Program-made: the position numbers and the translations under genes
Shown here: piece after piece, positions 18,301 through 25,511 of the stretch
Position numbering within the stretch: position 1 is the stretch's first letter
How the letters are laid out: each line of letters begins with the position of its first letter
The notes under the pieces: model-generated
The model's input: only the letters and a program-made list of their open reading frames with translations
Database searches by the model: none
Told to the model about the DNA's origin: nothing
Origin: Anaeromyxobacter terrae
GTDB lineage: Bacteria; Myxococcota; Myxococcia; Myxococcales; Anaeromyxobacteraceae
DNA: 64,000 bases
NCBI RefSeq assembly: GCF_022690685.1
Contig: NZ_JALCYY010000015.1
Span: forward strand, 39,163 to 103,162
Direction: 5' to 3'

Positions 18301-18366
18301 CGGACGGCCGGGCAAGGCTGGCGGACTCCCGGGCAACCGCCACCAGCGCACGGACGGCAGGGCAAC
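18301..18366. promoter_or_regulatory. Triple 16-bp direct repeats, candidate AraC-type binding sites
   Basis: CGGACGGCCGGGCAAG (18301-18316), CGGACTCCCGGGCAAC (18322-18337) and CGGACGGCAGGGCAAC (18351-18366) share 12 or more positions. They lie in the same orientation at offsets of 21 and 29 bp, close to two and nearly three helical turns. They begin 15 bp upstream of the AraC gene start and 90 bp before the methyltransferase start. Same-orientation sites are typical for AraC proteins. Confidence 0.7.
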
Positions 18367-18455
18367 GAAGACGGCGCGTCGAGCAGGTCCCGGCCGGCAG
18401 CACTCTCCTACATTCGACGCGGCGATCACGCCACCCAACCCGAAGGGGAACGACC

Positions 18456-19316
18456 ATGAGCAGCCTCGACACCGCCACGCTCGCGCCCGAGCCCATCGCC
18501 GCTACACCGGCCCAGCTCGATCTCGCAACCATCAAGACCAAGCAGCAGACCACCTGGGGCACCGGCGACTACTCCGTGATCGGCACGACGCTGCAGATCG
18601 TCGGCGAGACGCTCTGCGAGACGGCGGACCTCTCCGCAGGCGAGCGCGTGCTCGACGTCGCGTGCGGCAACGGCAACGCCGCCCTGGCGGCGGCCCGCCG
18701 CTTCGCGCTCGTGACCGGCGTCGACTACGTGCCGTCGCTGCTCGACCGGGCGCGCGCCCGTGCCGCCGCCGACGGGCTCGCGCTCGAGCTGCGGGATGGC
18801 GACGCCGAGGCGTTGCCGTTCGCGGACGGCGCGTTCGACGTCGTGCTCTCCACGTTCGGCGTCATGTTCACGCCCGACCAGCCGCGCGCCGCTCGCGAGC
18901 TGCTGCGGGTGTGCCGCCACGGCGGCCGCATCGCGCTCGCGAGCTGGACCGCCGACGGCTTCATCGGAGAGGTCTTCAAGACGATCGGCGCCCACGTGCC
19001 GCCGCCGTCGGGCCTACGGTCCCCGATGGCGTGGGGCACGGAGCCGCGTCTCGCCGAGCTGTTCGGAGGCGAGGCACGGGCGATCAGGACGCAGCGGCGC
19101 GACTTCCTCTTCCGCTATCGCTCGCCGGCGCACTGGCTCGAGGTGTTCCGCACCTGGTACGGACCGATTCACCGGGCGTTCCTGTCCCTGACTCCCGGCG
19201 CCGGGGCGGCGCTGGAGCGCGACCTCACGACGCTGCTCGAGGCGATGAACGTCGCGCGCGACGGCACGCTCACCGTGCCCGGCACGTACCTCGAGGCGGT
19301 GATCACCCGCGCCTGA
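18456..19316 (+). CDS. Class I SAM-dependent methyltransferase (UbiE-like)
   Basis: 286 residues from the ATG at 18456, following AAGGGG. SAM motif I is VLDVACGNGNAALAAARR, the acidic residue after strand 2 is GVDYVPS, and motif II/III read DGDAEALPFADGAFDVVLSTFGVMF. This matches Methyltransf_11/UbiE-type small-molecule methyltransferases. The substrate is unknown. Divergent transcription from an AraC regulator suggests inducible expression. It converges on the next methyltransferase gene with an 11-bp gap. Confidence 0.9.
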   Translation: MSSLDTATLAPEPIAATPAQLDLATIKTKQQTTWGTGDYSVIGTTLQIVGETLCETADLSAGERVLDVACGNGNAALAAARRFALVTGVDYVPSLLDRARARAAADGLALELRDGDAEALPFADGAFDVVLSTFGVMFTPDQPRAARELLRVCRHGGRIALASWTADGFIGEVFKTIGAHVPPPSGLRSPMAWGTEPRLAELFGGEARAIRTQRRDFLFRYRSPAHWLEVFRTWYGPIHRAFLSLTPGAGAALERDLTTLLEAMNVARDGTLTVPGTYLEAVITRA

Positions 19317-19327
19317 GCGCCGCCCGC

Positions 19328-20269
19328 TCATGGGCGGAGCGTCAGGACGGCCACGAGCTGGTCTCCGCGGCCTTCCGCGTTCAGCCGGCGCACTCGTCGC
19401 CCGAGCGCTGCACGCTCGCGCGCAGGCAGGACGCGCGCGTCCCAGGGGGCGCCGGGGCGAACGAGCGGTATGCCGCGCCTCGCCTGCTCCGAGCCCCAGA
19501 ACTGGAACTCCGTGGAGTCGTACTCGATGCGCTGCAGAGAGAACCCGGTCGCGTCTGCGAGCGCGCGAAGGCTCTCCACGCTGTGCAGGTACAGGTGACG
19601 GGGGGCGTCTATCTGGATCCAATGCTCCCGGTAGTGCTCCCAGGCGGCCGAGGACACGGTCGGGATGCGCAGGAGCAGCACGCCCTCCGGCGACAACCGG
19701 TCGCGCGCAGCGTTCAGGGTCCCGTGCTGATCGGGCAAGTGCTCGAGCACGTGATGGAGCATGATCAGCTTGTACGCGCCGGTGACTGCGTCGAGCGTCT
19801 TCTTGTGCGCGATGACGCGACCCTCGACGACCACATCCGCCGGCAAGAAGGCGTCGATACCTTCCGCTCGGGTGAACCCCGCTCGGACGAGATCCAGCAC
19901 ACGCTGTCCGTTGCCGCACCCGACATCCAGCACCGGATCGTCGCGCCGGACTCGAAGGTCACGGAACCGGCGGAGATCGGCGTTCGGGTGATGCGCATAC
20001 AGGAGGCGTCCGATCGGGCCGCCACGGCCTTCGTAAGCCCATCGATCCACGAGGGCTCGACGGATGCTCCGCTTGCGAAGCTTCGGTGCCGCGAAGCTGT
20101 AATACGCACCCGTGTAGTGGCGGCTCAGATCCTCCGGGATCTGCCCGATCTGCAGGCACCCGCAGGACCGGCACTGGAAGTAGTCATACGACTCCCGCGT
20201 GCCGAACATCACCTCCGGAACACGGTAGACAGCTCCGCCCTCTCCGCTGCAGATCCGGCACACGTTCAT
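19328..20269 (-). CDS. SAM-dependent methyltransferase with N-terminal zinc knuckles
   Basis: 313 residues from the ATG at 20269. The N-terminus has CRICSG and CRSCGCLQIGQIPEDLSRHY, a zinc-binding lead common to sugar C-methyltransferases and Methyltransf_23 proteins. The SAM site is VLDVGCGNGQRVLDLVR, then IMLHHVLEHLPDQHGTL and the FRIP-like LLLRIPTVSS. The segment APRHLYLHSVESLRALADATGF is typical of methyltransferases placed in surface-polysaccharide clusters. No such cluster surrounds it here. The ribosome site is weak, and an upstream in-frame start is possible. Confidence 0.85.
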   Translation of the reverse strand: MNVCRICSGEGGAVYRVPEVMFGTRESYDYFQCRSCGCLQIGQIPEDLSRHYTGAYYSFAAPKLRKRSIRRALVDRWAYEGRGGPIGRLLYAHHPNADLRRFRDLRVRRDDPVLDVGCGNGQRVLDLVRAGFTRAEGIDAFLPADVVVEGRVIAHKKTLDAVTGAYKLIMLHHVLEHLPDQHGTLNAARDRLSPEGVLLLRIPTVSSAAWEHYREHWIQIDAPRHLYLHSVESLRALADATGFSLQRIEYDSTEFQFWGSEQARRGIPLVRPGAPWDARVLPARERAALGRRVRRLNAEGRGDQLVAVLTLRP

Positions 20270-20557
20270 CGTCGCGACATCGTAGCCGAGATGAGGCTCC
20301 TCTGGCGGCCGGCCTGACCCGGCTCGTCGCCGCCGCAACCCACGGCGGCGGACGTGCTGCCGCGGGGGCGGCGGTCAGGCCCCAGCGGACGCCGGGACCG
20401 ACGGCGACCTCGCAGCGCTCACGAACGAGGCCGTCGACGATCACCTCCGGGTGCCCGGGGGAACCCTTCGCGCCCGCGGGCGTCGTGGAGGGTGACGATC
20501 GCGCGAGCGGTGCGATCGGGGCGGTTGGACGCGGACGCGTCCTCGCGAGGAGAGCAC

Positions 20558-21094
20558 ATGCGGATCTCGGGCTGGAGTCATGCGGGAGTCTGCGCCGCGC
20601 TGCTGCTGGCCGCGGGCGGCGCACGGGCGCAGGCGTCGGCGCCTCGGCAGGCGGAGCGGACGGATCGGATCTTCCTCGAGCGGGCCCTCGGCGTGAACGA
20701 GCTGGAGCTCCGGCTCGGACGCCTCGCCTCCGAGCGGGCGGCGAGCCCCGACGTGAAGGCGATGGGTGAGAAGATGATCGAGAACCATGGCGCGCTGAAG
20801 CGGCGGCTGGCCGAGCTCGCGCGGGCTGCCGGCGCCTCGGGCGACGCCACCCTGACCGCGGAGCAGCAGCAGACGTTCGCGCGGGTCGAGGCGCAGACGG
20901 GCGCCGCGTTCGACGACGCGTTCCGGAAGACCGTCGACGCCGGCCACGTCGGCGAGCTCGCGATGTACCGGGACGAGGTGACCCGGGCGGCGAGCCCGCA
21001 GCTGCGCGCGTTCGCCGAGGAGCGCGTCGGGAAGCTCGAGCAGGCGGTCGCGAAGCAGCAGCAGCCCGCGAGCGCGATGTCGCAGGAGAGGTAG
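20558..21094 (+). CDS. DUF4142 periplasmic protein
   Basis: 178 residues from the ATG at 20558 with GAGGAG upstream. A signal peptide (about 1-25, ending GARAQA) is followed by a helical, ferritin-like domain: FLERALGVNELELRLGRLASERA, DVKAMGEKMIENHGALKRRL, then DAGHVGELAMYRDEVTRAA. These are the DUF4142 hallmarks. Members are exported and often stress-induced; no enzyme activity is established. It is convergent with an AraC-type gene. Confidence 0.9.
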   Translation: MRISGWSHAGVCAALLLAAGGARAQASAPRQAERTDRIFLERALGVNELELRLGRLASERAASPDVKAMGEKMIENHGALKRRLAELARAAGASGDATLTAEQQQTFARVEAQTGAAFDDAFRKTVDAGHVGELAMYRDEVTRAASPQLRAFAEERVGKLEQAVAKQQQPASAMSQER

Positions 21095-21206
21095 GCGCAC
21101 GAGCCACGCTTCGGGAGCACCTTCGGCTCCCTGTCCGGGAGCGAGCCTCGGGTCGGCCAGCGACGATTCGACGTGCCCGAGCCCCCCCCGAGCGTCGGCT
21201 CCGCGT

Positions 21207-21773
21207 TCAGCGATCGAGTCCGGCGGAGTGGAGGCCGCCGCCCGGCGCCCCGACGACCTCGAAGAAGGTGCTCTCCGCGGCGCGCCGCCGGCACGCGCGC
21301 GCGAAGCCGCTCGGCGAGCTGCCCACGAGTCGCCGGAACGTGCGCGTGAAGTGACTCTGGTCGGCGAAGCCGAGCGCGGCGGCCACACCGCCGATCGTCG
21401 TGCCGCCGCCCTCCAGCAGCTGCTTCGCCCGCTCGACTCGCGACCGGAGCACGTACGCCATCGGGCTCTCCCCGGTCCTCAGGCGGAACTGCCGGGCGAA
21501 GTGGAACCGGCTGACTCCGGCGACGGCGGCGAGCTGGCCGAGTGACAGGTGCTGCCCGACGTTCTCCTCGATGAAGGCCGTCACTCGCCCGAACGCAGGC
21601 TCGCCGAGGCCGCCGGGCCGGGGGACGTCGCGGGCGCAGGTGTGCCGAGCGAGCAGGCGGAGCGCGACCGCGTTCGCCGCGCCCCCGACGATCTGCCGAC
21701 CCTGCCTTTGCATGCGGCGGCCCCACCGGCGGCGGCACCGGACGAGCCCGATGCGGCAGGACGAGCAAGTCAT
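21207..21773 (-). CDS. AraC-family regulator, short N-terminus
   Basis: 188 residues from the ATG at 21773; a TTG at 21794 is the alternative. The C-terminal half holds both AraC helix-turn-helices: LSLGQLAAVAGVSRFHFARQF and TTIGGVAAALGFADQSHFTRTFRRLVG. Upstream of them only about 70 residues remain (ALRLLARHTCARDVPRPGGLG), which match the last part of the linker in longer AraC proteins. The effector domain therefore seems missing, either naturally or through 5' truncation. It may control the divergent small gene and hydrolase. Confidence 0.8.
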   Translation of the reverse strand: MTCSSCRIGLVRCRRRWGRRMQRQGRQIVGGAANAVALRLLARHTCARDVPRPGGLGEPAFGRVTAFIEENVGQHLSLGQLAAVAGVSRFHFARQFRLRTGESPMAYVLRSRVERAKQLLEGGGTTIGGVAAALGFADQSHFTRTFRRLVGSSPSGFARACRRRAAESTFFEVVGAPGGGLHSAGLDR

Positions 21774-21943
21774 CCGGCGACGGTCCCCCGTCAAGGCTCG
21801 TCAGGGCTCCGGCCAATTCCCATTTACGAGCCCCGGGCCCCTCGACTCCCCAGGCGCACGCGATCCACGTCGCAGCACGACGGTTCAAGACACGGCCCGG
21901 AGCAACGCACAGCATCCCCCACGGACGTCAGCGGAGGAGAGAC

Positions 21944-22101
21944 ATGAGCGCCATCTCGCCCCGCGAGCAGCGCGAGATCGCCCGGCGGTCGCCGAGGTCG
22001 CGCTCGCGTTCGTGAAGCAGCACCACCCGGCGCGCTCCTCGGTCGTGGAGCGCGTCTTCACTCGCGGGGACGCTGAGCCCCAGCAGGAGCCGAGGCCATG
22101 A
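21944..22101 (+). pseudogene. Frameshifted 52-codon gene upstream of the alpha/beta hydrolase
   Basis: The ATG at 21944 has an excellent GGAGGAGA site and begins MSAISPREQREIAR, then stops after 23 codons. The next frame continues AVAEVALAFVKQHHPARSS and ends at TGA 22099-22101, which overlaps the hydrolase ATG (ATGA). Restoring one base in the CGGCGG run near 21983 joins both into a sensible 52-residue helical protein. The coupling overlap argues the second frame is really used. Sequencing error or a recent mutation are both possible. Confidence 0.55.
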
Positions 22102-22970
22102 GCAGGATCACGACGAGGGACGGCACCGAGATCTTCTACAAGGACTGGGGCTCCGGGCAGCCCGTGGTCTTCTCGCACGGCTGGCCCCTCACCGCCGACG
22201 CATGGGACGCCCAGATGATCTTCCTGGGCGAGCGTGGCCACCGCGTCGTCGCTCATGACCGGCGAGGACACGGGCGGTCGAGCCAGCCGTGGACCGGCAA
22301 CGACATGGACACGTACGCGGACGATCTCGCCGAGCTCCTCGGCGCGCTCGACCTGCGGGAGGTCATCCTGGTCGGCCACTCCACCGGCGGTGGCGAGGTT
22401 GCCCGCTACGTCGGCCGCCACGGCACGGCGCGCGTCGCCAAGGTCGTGCTGCTCGGCGCCGTCCCGCCGCTGATGCTCGAGACGAAGGCCAACCCCGGTG
22501 GCCTGCCGATCCAGGCCTTCGACCAGATCCGCGCCGGCACGCTCAGGGACCGCTCGCAGTTCTTCAGGGATCTGGCGGTGCCGTTCTACGGCTACAACCG
22601 GAAGGGCGTGAAGCTCTCGCAGGGCGTCGTGGACGCGTTCTGGCTGCAGGGGATGCAGGGCGGCATCAAGGGCGAGCTCGACTGCATCAAGCAGTTCTCC
22701 GAGACGGACTTCACGGAGGACCTGAAGAAGTTCGACGTGCCGACGCTCATCGTGCACGGCGACGACGACCAGATCGTCCCGATCGCCGCCTCCGCGCTCC
22801 GGTCAGCGAAGCTCGTGAAGGGAGCGACGCTGAAGATCTACCCGGGCGGCCCGCACGGCATCGCCACCACGCTGGCGGACAGGTTCAACGCCGATCTGCT
22901 CGAGTTCATCCGGTCCGGAACGCAGTACGTCTCCATGCCTTCCGAAGGCACGCAGCCCCTGACGCACTAG
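22098..22970 (+). CDS. Alpha/beta hydrolase (non-heme chloroperoxidase / esterase type)
   Basis: 290 residues. The nucleophile elbow GHSTGG puts Ser95 as catalytic, with the oxyanion region [12 protein letters not shown] near residue 26. The acid is in [11 protein letters not shown] and the histidine in GGPHGIATT. The line-up, including [17 protein letters not shown] and [11 protein letters not shown], is that of cofactor-free haloperoxidase/arylesterases of about 275 residues. This one has a 15-residue extra tail. The cytosolic substrate is unknown. Its ATG overlaps the stop of the frameshifted small gene. Confidence 0.93.
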   Translation: MSRITTRDGTEIFYKDWGSGQPVVFSHGWPLTADAWDAQMIFLGERGHRVVAHDRRGHGRSSQPWTGNDMDTYADDLAELLGALDLREVILVGHSTGGGEVARYVGRHGTARVAKVVLLGAVPPLMLETKANPGGLPIQAFDQIRAGTLRDRSQFFRDLAVPFYGYNRKGVKLSQGVVDAFWLQGMQGGIKGELDCIKQFSETDFTEDLKKFDVPTLIVHGDDDQIVPIAASALRSAKLVKGATLKIYPGGPHGIATTLADRFNADLLEFIRSGTQYVSMPSEGTQPLTH

Positions 22971-23096
22971 CCCTCTCGACACTCTCCCGACCCAGGGCCG
23001 CAAATCGGCGATGCCGAGCCGCGGGGCCTATCGCGGTGCGTGGAATAGGCGCATGGTCGAGTGACGGCCAGCAGCCTGGGCCGAGAGGAGTAGGTC

Positions 23097-23204
23097 ATGG
23101 CAAGCAACAATTCCTGGAGCTCCTGGTCCCTGACGACGAAGCTCACGGTCAGCGTCGGTCTCGCCCTCGCCGCCGTGCTCGTCGTCGCTCTCAACTTCGC
23201 TTAG
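23097..23204 (+). CDS. Small membrane protein, 35 residues
   Basis: ATG at 23097 is preceded by GAGAGGAG at good spacing. The peptide is MASNNSWSSWSLTTKLTVSV followed by a 15-residue hydrophobic stretch ending ALNFA, so it has one membrane span with a polar Ser/Trp-rich N-terminus. The SLTTKLTVSVGLAL wording resembles the first membrane helix of chemoreceptors. A perfect 9-bp terminator hairpin begins 11 bp after its stop, which supports an independent transcript. Family unknown. Confidence 0.65.
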   Translation: MASNNSWSSWSLTTKLTVSVGLALAAVLVVALNFA

Positions 23205-23215
23205 CCACCGTATGC

Positions 23216-23241
23216 GCGCCCCGGTGAAACCGCCGGGGCGC
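23216..23241 (+). terminator. Terminator of the small membrane protein gene
   Basis: GCGCCCCGG and CCGGGGCGC pair perfectly over 9 bp around an 8-nt loop (TGAAACCG), 11 bp after the stop codon at 23204. Confidence 0.7.
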
Positions 23242-23425
23242 CCGGTCGGCGTGCGCCCCGTTCACCGATGCGAAGGATCGAGCCGCCGATGCCACCGTGC
23301 TCGGCGCCCGGCCTTCCCCCGTTCGGGCGAAGCGTCGGTGCCGTTTTGCGCATCCGCAGGCCGCGGAATTGCCGAACGTGTCGACACGCGTACGATGCGA
23401 GGACCACTGCGGAGGGATTGCAGGG

Positions 23426-23740
23426 ATGGCCGCAACCGAAAAGCAGAAGCAGTCGCTGTACTTCCCCGACGAGACGCTGCGCGAGATCATGAAGGAGTCG
23501 ATCCGGCTCGACCGGTCGCTCTCCTGGACCGTTCAGCAGGCATGGCGCGTGGCGCGCGCGCAGGTCCAGAGCTTCCCGGCGGCGGACCGGCGCGACGAAG
23601 CCGCCCGCGAGCCGAGAGTTTCTCCCGTGCGCGAGCCGCAGGCCTCCAGCGAGCGCGTCGCCGATTTCGATCGGCGCCGACCCTCCGCTCAGGTCCGCGA
23701 GTTCCTCAGGGGGAAGTTCGACCGCGAGCTGACGAGCTAG
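23426..23740 (+). CDS. TIGR04563-like small protein
   Basis: 104 residues from the ATG at 23426 following GGAGGG and CAGGG. The first 45 residues (KQKQSLYFPDETLREIMKES, then RLDRSLSWTVQQAWRVAR) match my memory of the TIGR04563 signature seen in Myxococcota. A beta strand followed by two helices suggests a ribbon-helix-helix-type fold. The remainder is charged and disordered, ending with a basic helix (SAQVREFLRGKFDRELTS). DNA binding is plausible but unproven. Confidence 0.75.
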   Translation: MAATEKQKQSLYFPDETLREIMKESIRLDRSLSWTVQQAWRVARAQVQSFPAADRRDEAAREPRVSPVREPQASSERVADFDRRRPSAQVREFLRGKFDRELTS

Positions 23741-23785
23741 CTGAGGCCGCGACCCGCGGCTCACAGCGTCGTTCGCACCGCGCTC

Positions 23786-24217
23786 TCAGGCCGCCCGGCG
23801 TTCCACCCGGATGATGCGGCCGCCGTCGTCGTGGTGCACCACGCACACGGCGGTGCCGCGGCCGGCCAGGATCTCGTCCTCCGACAGCTCGAAGTGCCGG
23901 GCGTAGTCGCTCACCGACTGCACCTCGGGGCTGCGCACCTTCAGCGCCGGCAGCCGGTTCCACAGGAGCAGGGTTCCGGAGGTCCCGACCAGCGCCATCG
24001 CGTACCCCTGGACGTCGGGGGTCGAGCCGGCGGACGCGAGCTTCATCAGCGCGAGCTGGGAGAGGACGTTCACGTCGGCCGCCCAGGAGAAGGACCGCAT
24101 CACCGGGTACCACAGCTTCAGCCACGCCCCCCACATCAGGACGGTGGAGGCGTCGGAGCAGAGCCGCTGATGCCAGCGCAGGCGATCCCGCGCGTTGATG
24201 ATGAGTGAACCGCTCAT
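23786..24217 (-). CDS. pgaD: PgaD-like poly-N-acetylglucosamine synthesis protein
   Basis: 143 residues from the ATG at 24217, giving the usual start SGSLIINARDRLRWHQRL. A GTG at 24250 would overlap pgaC by 14 bp and has a poorer site. Two hydrophobic helices are visible: STVLMWGAWLKLWYPVM and a weaker one near GYAMALVGTSGTLLLWNRL. PgaD is the small inner-membrane partner that PgaC needs to make poly-beta-1,6-N-acetylglucosamine, and both respond to c-di-GMP in E. coli. Position directly after pgaC supports the call more than sequence identity does. Confidence 0.82.
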   Translation of the reverse strand: MSGSLIINARDRLRWHQRLCSDASTVLMWGAWLKLWYPVMRSFSWAADVNVLSQLALMKLASAGSTPDVQGYAMALVGTSGTLLLWNRLPALKVRSPEVQSVSDYARHFELSEDEILAGRGTAVCVVHHDDGGRIIRVERRAA

Positions 24218-24236
24218 TTGTTCGATCTCTTCGACG

Positions 24237-25499
24237 TCAGCGAATGCCACGGTCCGGGCTGATCCAGCGAGCCCGCTTGCCCTGGCTGCGCAGGAGGACC
24301 TTCGGGTATGCCACGACGATTGACGCGGTGTTGATGATCCAGAACGCGAAGGGATACCAGATCATCCAGAACAGGTTCCGCCCGAGTCCGCGGTCGTAGC
24401 GGCTGTCCAGCCACTTACTGAACGCGAACTGCAACAGGCAGGTGGTGCCCAGGATGACGCCGCTTCCCTGCGGGCTCAGCGGGGAACCTATCACCGGCAG
24501 AGCGCCCCCGGGAAGCAGGATCCCCTGGAGCCACAGCACCGTCAGGAGCAGCATCGAGTAGCACCAGAACACACTCACGCACATCTCCACCAGCAGCGGC
24601 CACAGGAAGCTCTGGCTCGGATGACGCAGCACGTCGAGGTTCTTCAGCAGCACCTGGGCGCCGCCCATGGCCCAGCGCAGACGCTGCTTCCACAGCCCCT
24701 TCAGCGTCTCCGGCATCAGGATCCACGTGAGCGCATTCGGCTCGAAGCGCACGTCCCAGCCCGCGCGCTGAAGCTTCCAGGTGATGTCGATGTCCTCCGT
24801 GAGCATGTCGGCGCTCCAGTAGCCGACCTGGTGCACCGCCGACTTGCGGAACGCCGTGATGACCCCGCTGACCGTGAAGATCCGGCCGAAGCTGCGCTGC
24901 GCGCGCTTGATGATGCCGACCATCGAGGAGAACTCTCCGACCTGCAGGCGCCCGAGCAGCGTGGAGCGGTTGCGGATCCGGGGGTTGCCCGTCACGGCCC
25001 CCACCCACGCGCCCTCGACGAAGTGGCGGACGAACCAGTGCGCGGCGTGCTTGTCCAGCAGCGCGTCGCCGTCGATGCAGATCAGGATCTCGTGCTTCGC
25101 GAGCAGGCTGCCCGACTGCAGGGCGATGGCCTTGCCCTGGTTCTGCGCGAGGTGCACCACGCGCAGGCGGGGGTGCCGTGCCGCCATGCGCTCCAGCACC
25201 TCGCCCGTGCCGTCCTTGCTGCCATCGTTGATGGCGATGACCTCGAACTCCGGGTAGTCCAGCGCGAGCGCGTGGCTCAGCGTCTCTTCCGCGTTCTCGG
25301 CCTCGTTGTAGCAGGGGACGAGGATGCTCACCGGGGGCGCGCCCGGGGTCGCCGGCGGCCGGCCCCGCGCCGCGTCCGCTCGCTCGAAGCGCCAGTAGAA
25401 CAGCGCCGCCCCGATCATCCACAGGAACGACATCAACAGCGGGTAATAGAAGACGAAGGCGAGCAACCCGTGCCACAGCGTCTCGAGTCGAGGCGTCAC
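24237..25499 (-). CDS. pgaC: Poly-beta-1,6-N-acetylglucosamine synthase (GT2)
   Basis: 420 residues. An N-terminal membrane span pair (about 10-35) is followed by a processive GT2 domain with Asp92 (NDGSKDGT), the D-x-D of ICIDGDALLD (Asp143/145), catalytic TED at 234-236 and Q-x-x-R-W (KQRLRW, 272-276). C-terminal spans follow. It polymerises UDP-GlcNAc at the inner membrane and feeds the chain outward. It starts 12 bp after pgaB and is followed by pgaD, the standard order. Confidence 0.95.
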   Translation of the reverse strand: MTPRLETLWHGLLAFVFYYPLLMSFLWMIGAALFYWRFERADAARGRPPATPGAPPVSILVPCYNEAENAEETLSHALALDYPEFEVIAINDGSKDGTGEVLERMAARHPRLRVVHLAQNQGKAIALQSGSLLAKHEILICIDGDALLDKHAAHWFVRHFVEGAWVGAVTGNPRIRNRSTLLGRLQVGEFSSMVGIIKRAQRSFGRIFTVSGVITAFRKSAVHQVGYWSADMLTEDIDITWKLQRAGWDVRFEPNALTWILMPETLKGLWKQRLRWAMGGAQVLLKNLDVLRHPSQSFLWPLLVEMCVSVFWCYSMLLLTVLWLQGILLPGGALPVIGSPLSPQGSGVILGTTCLLQFAFSKWLDSRYDRGLGRNLFWMIWYPFAFWIINTASIVVAYPKVLLRSQGKRARWISPDRGIR

Positions 25500-25511
25500 G
25501 GGGCGGCCCTC

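Noticed and set aside
21111..21142. Alternative short hairpins between the DUF4142 gene and the AraC-type gene
   Set aside because: Two mutually exclusive 6-bp stems only; too weak to call a terminator with confidence.
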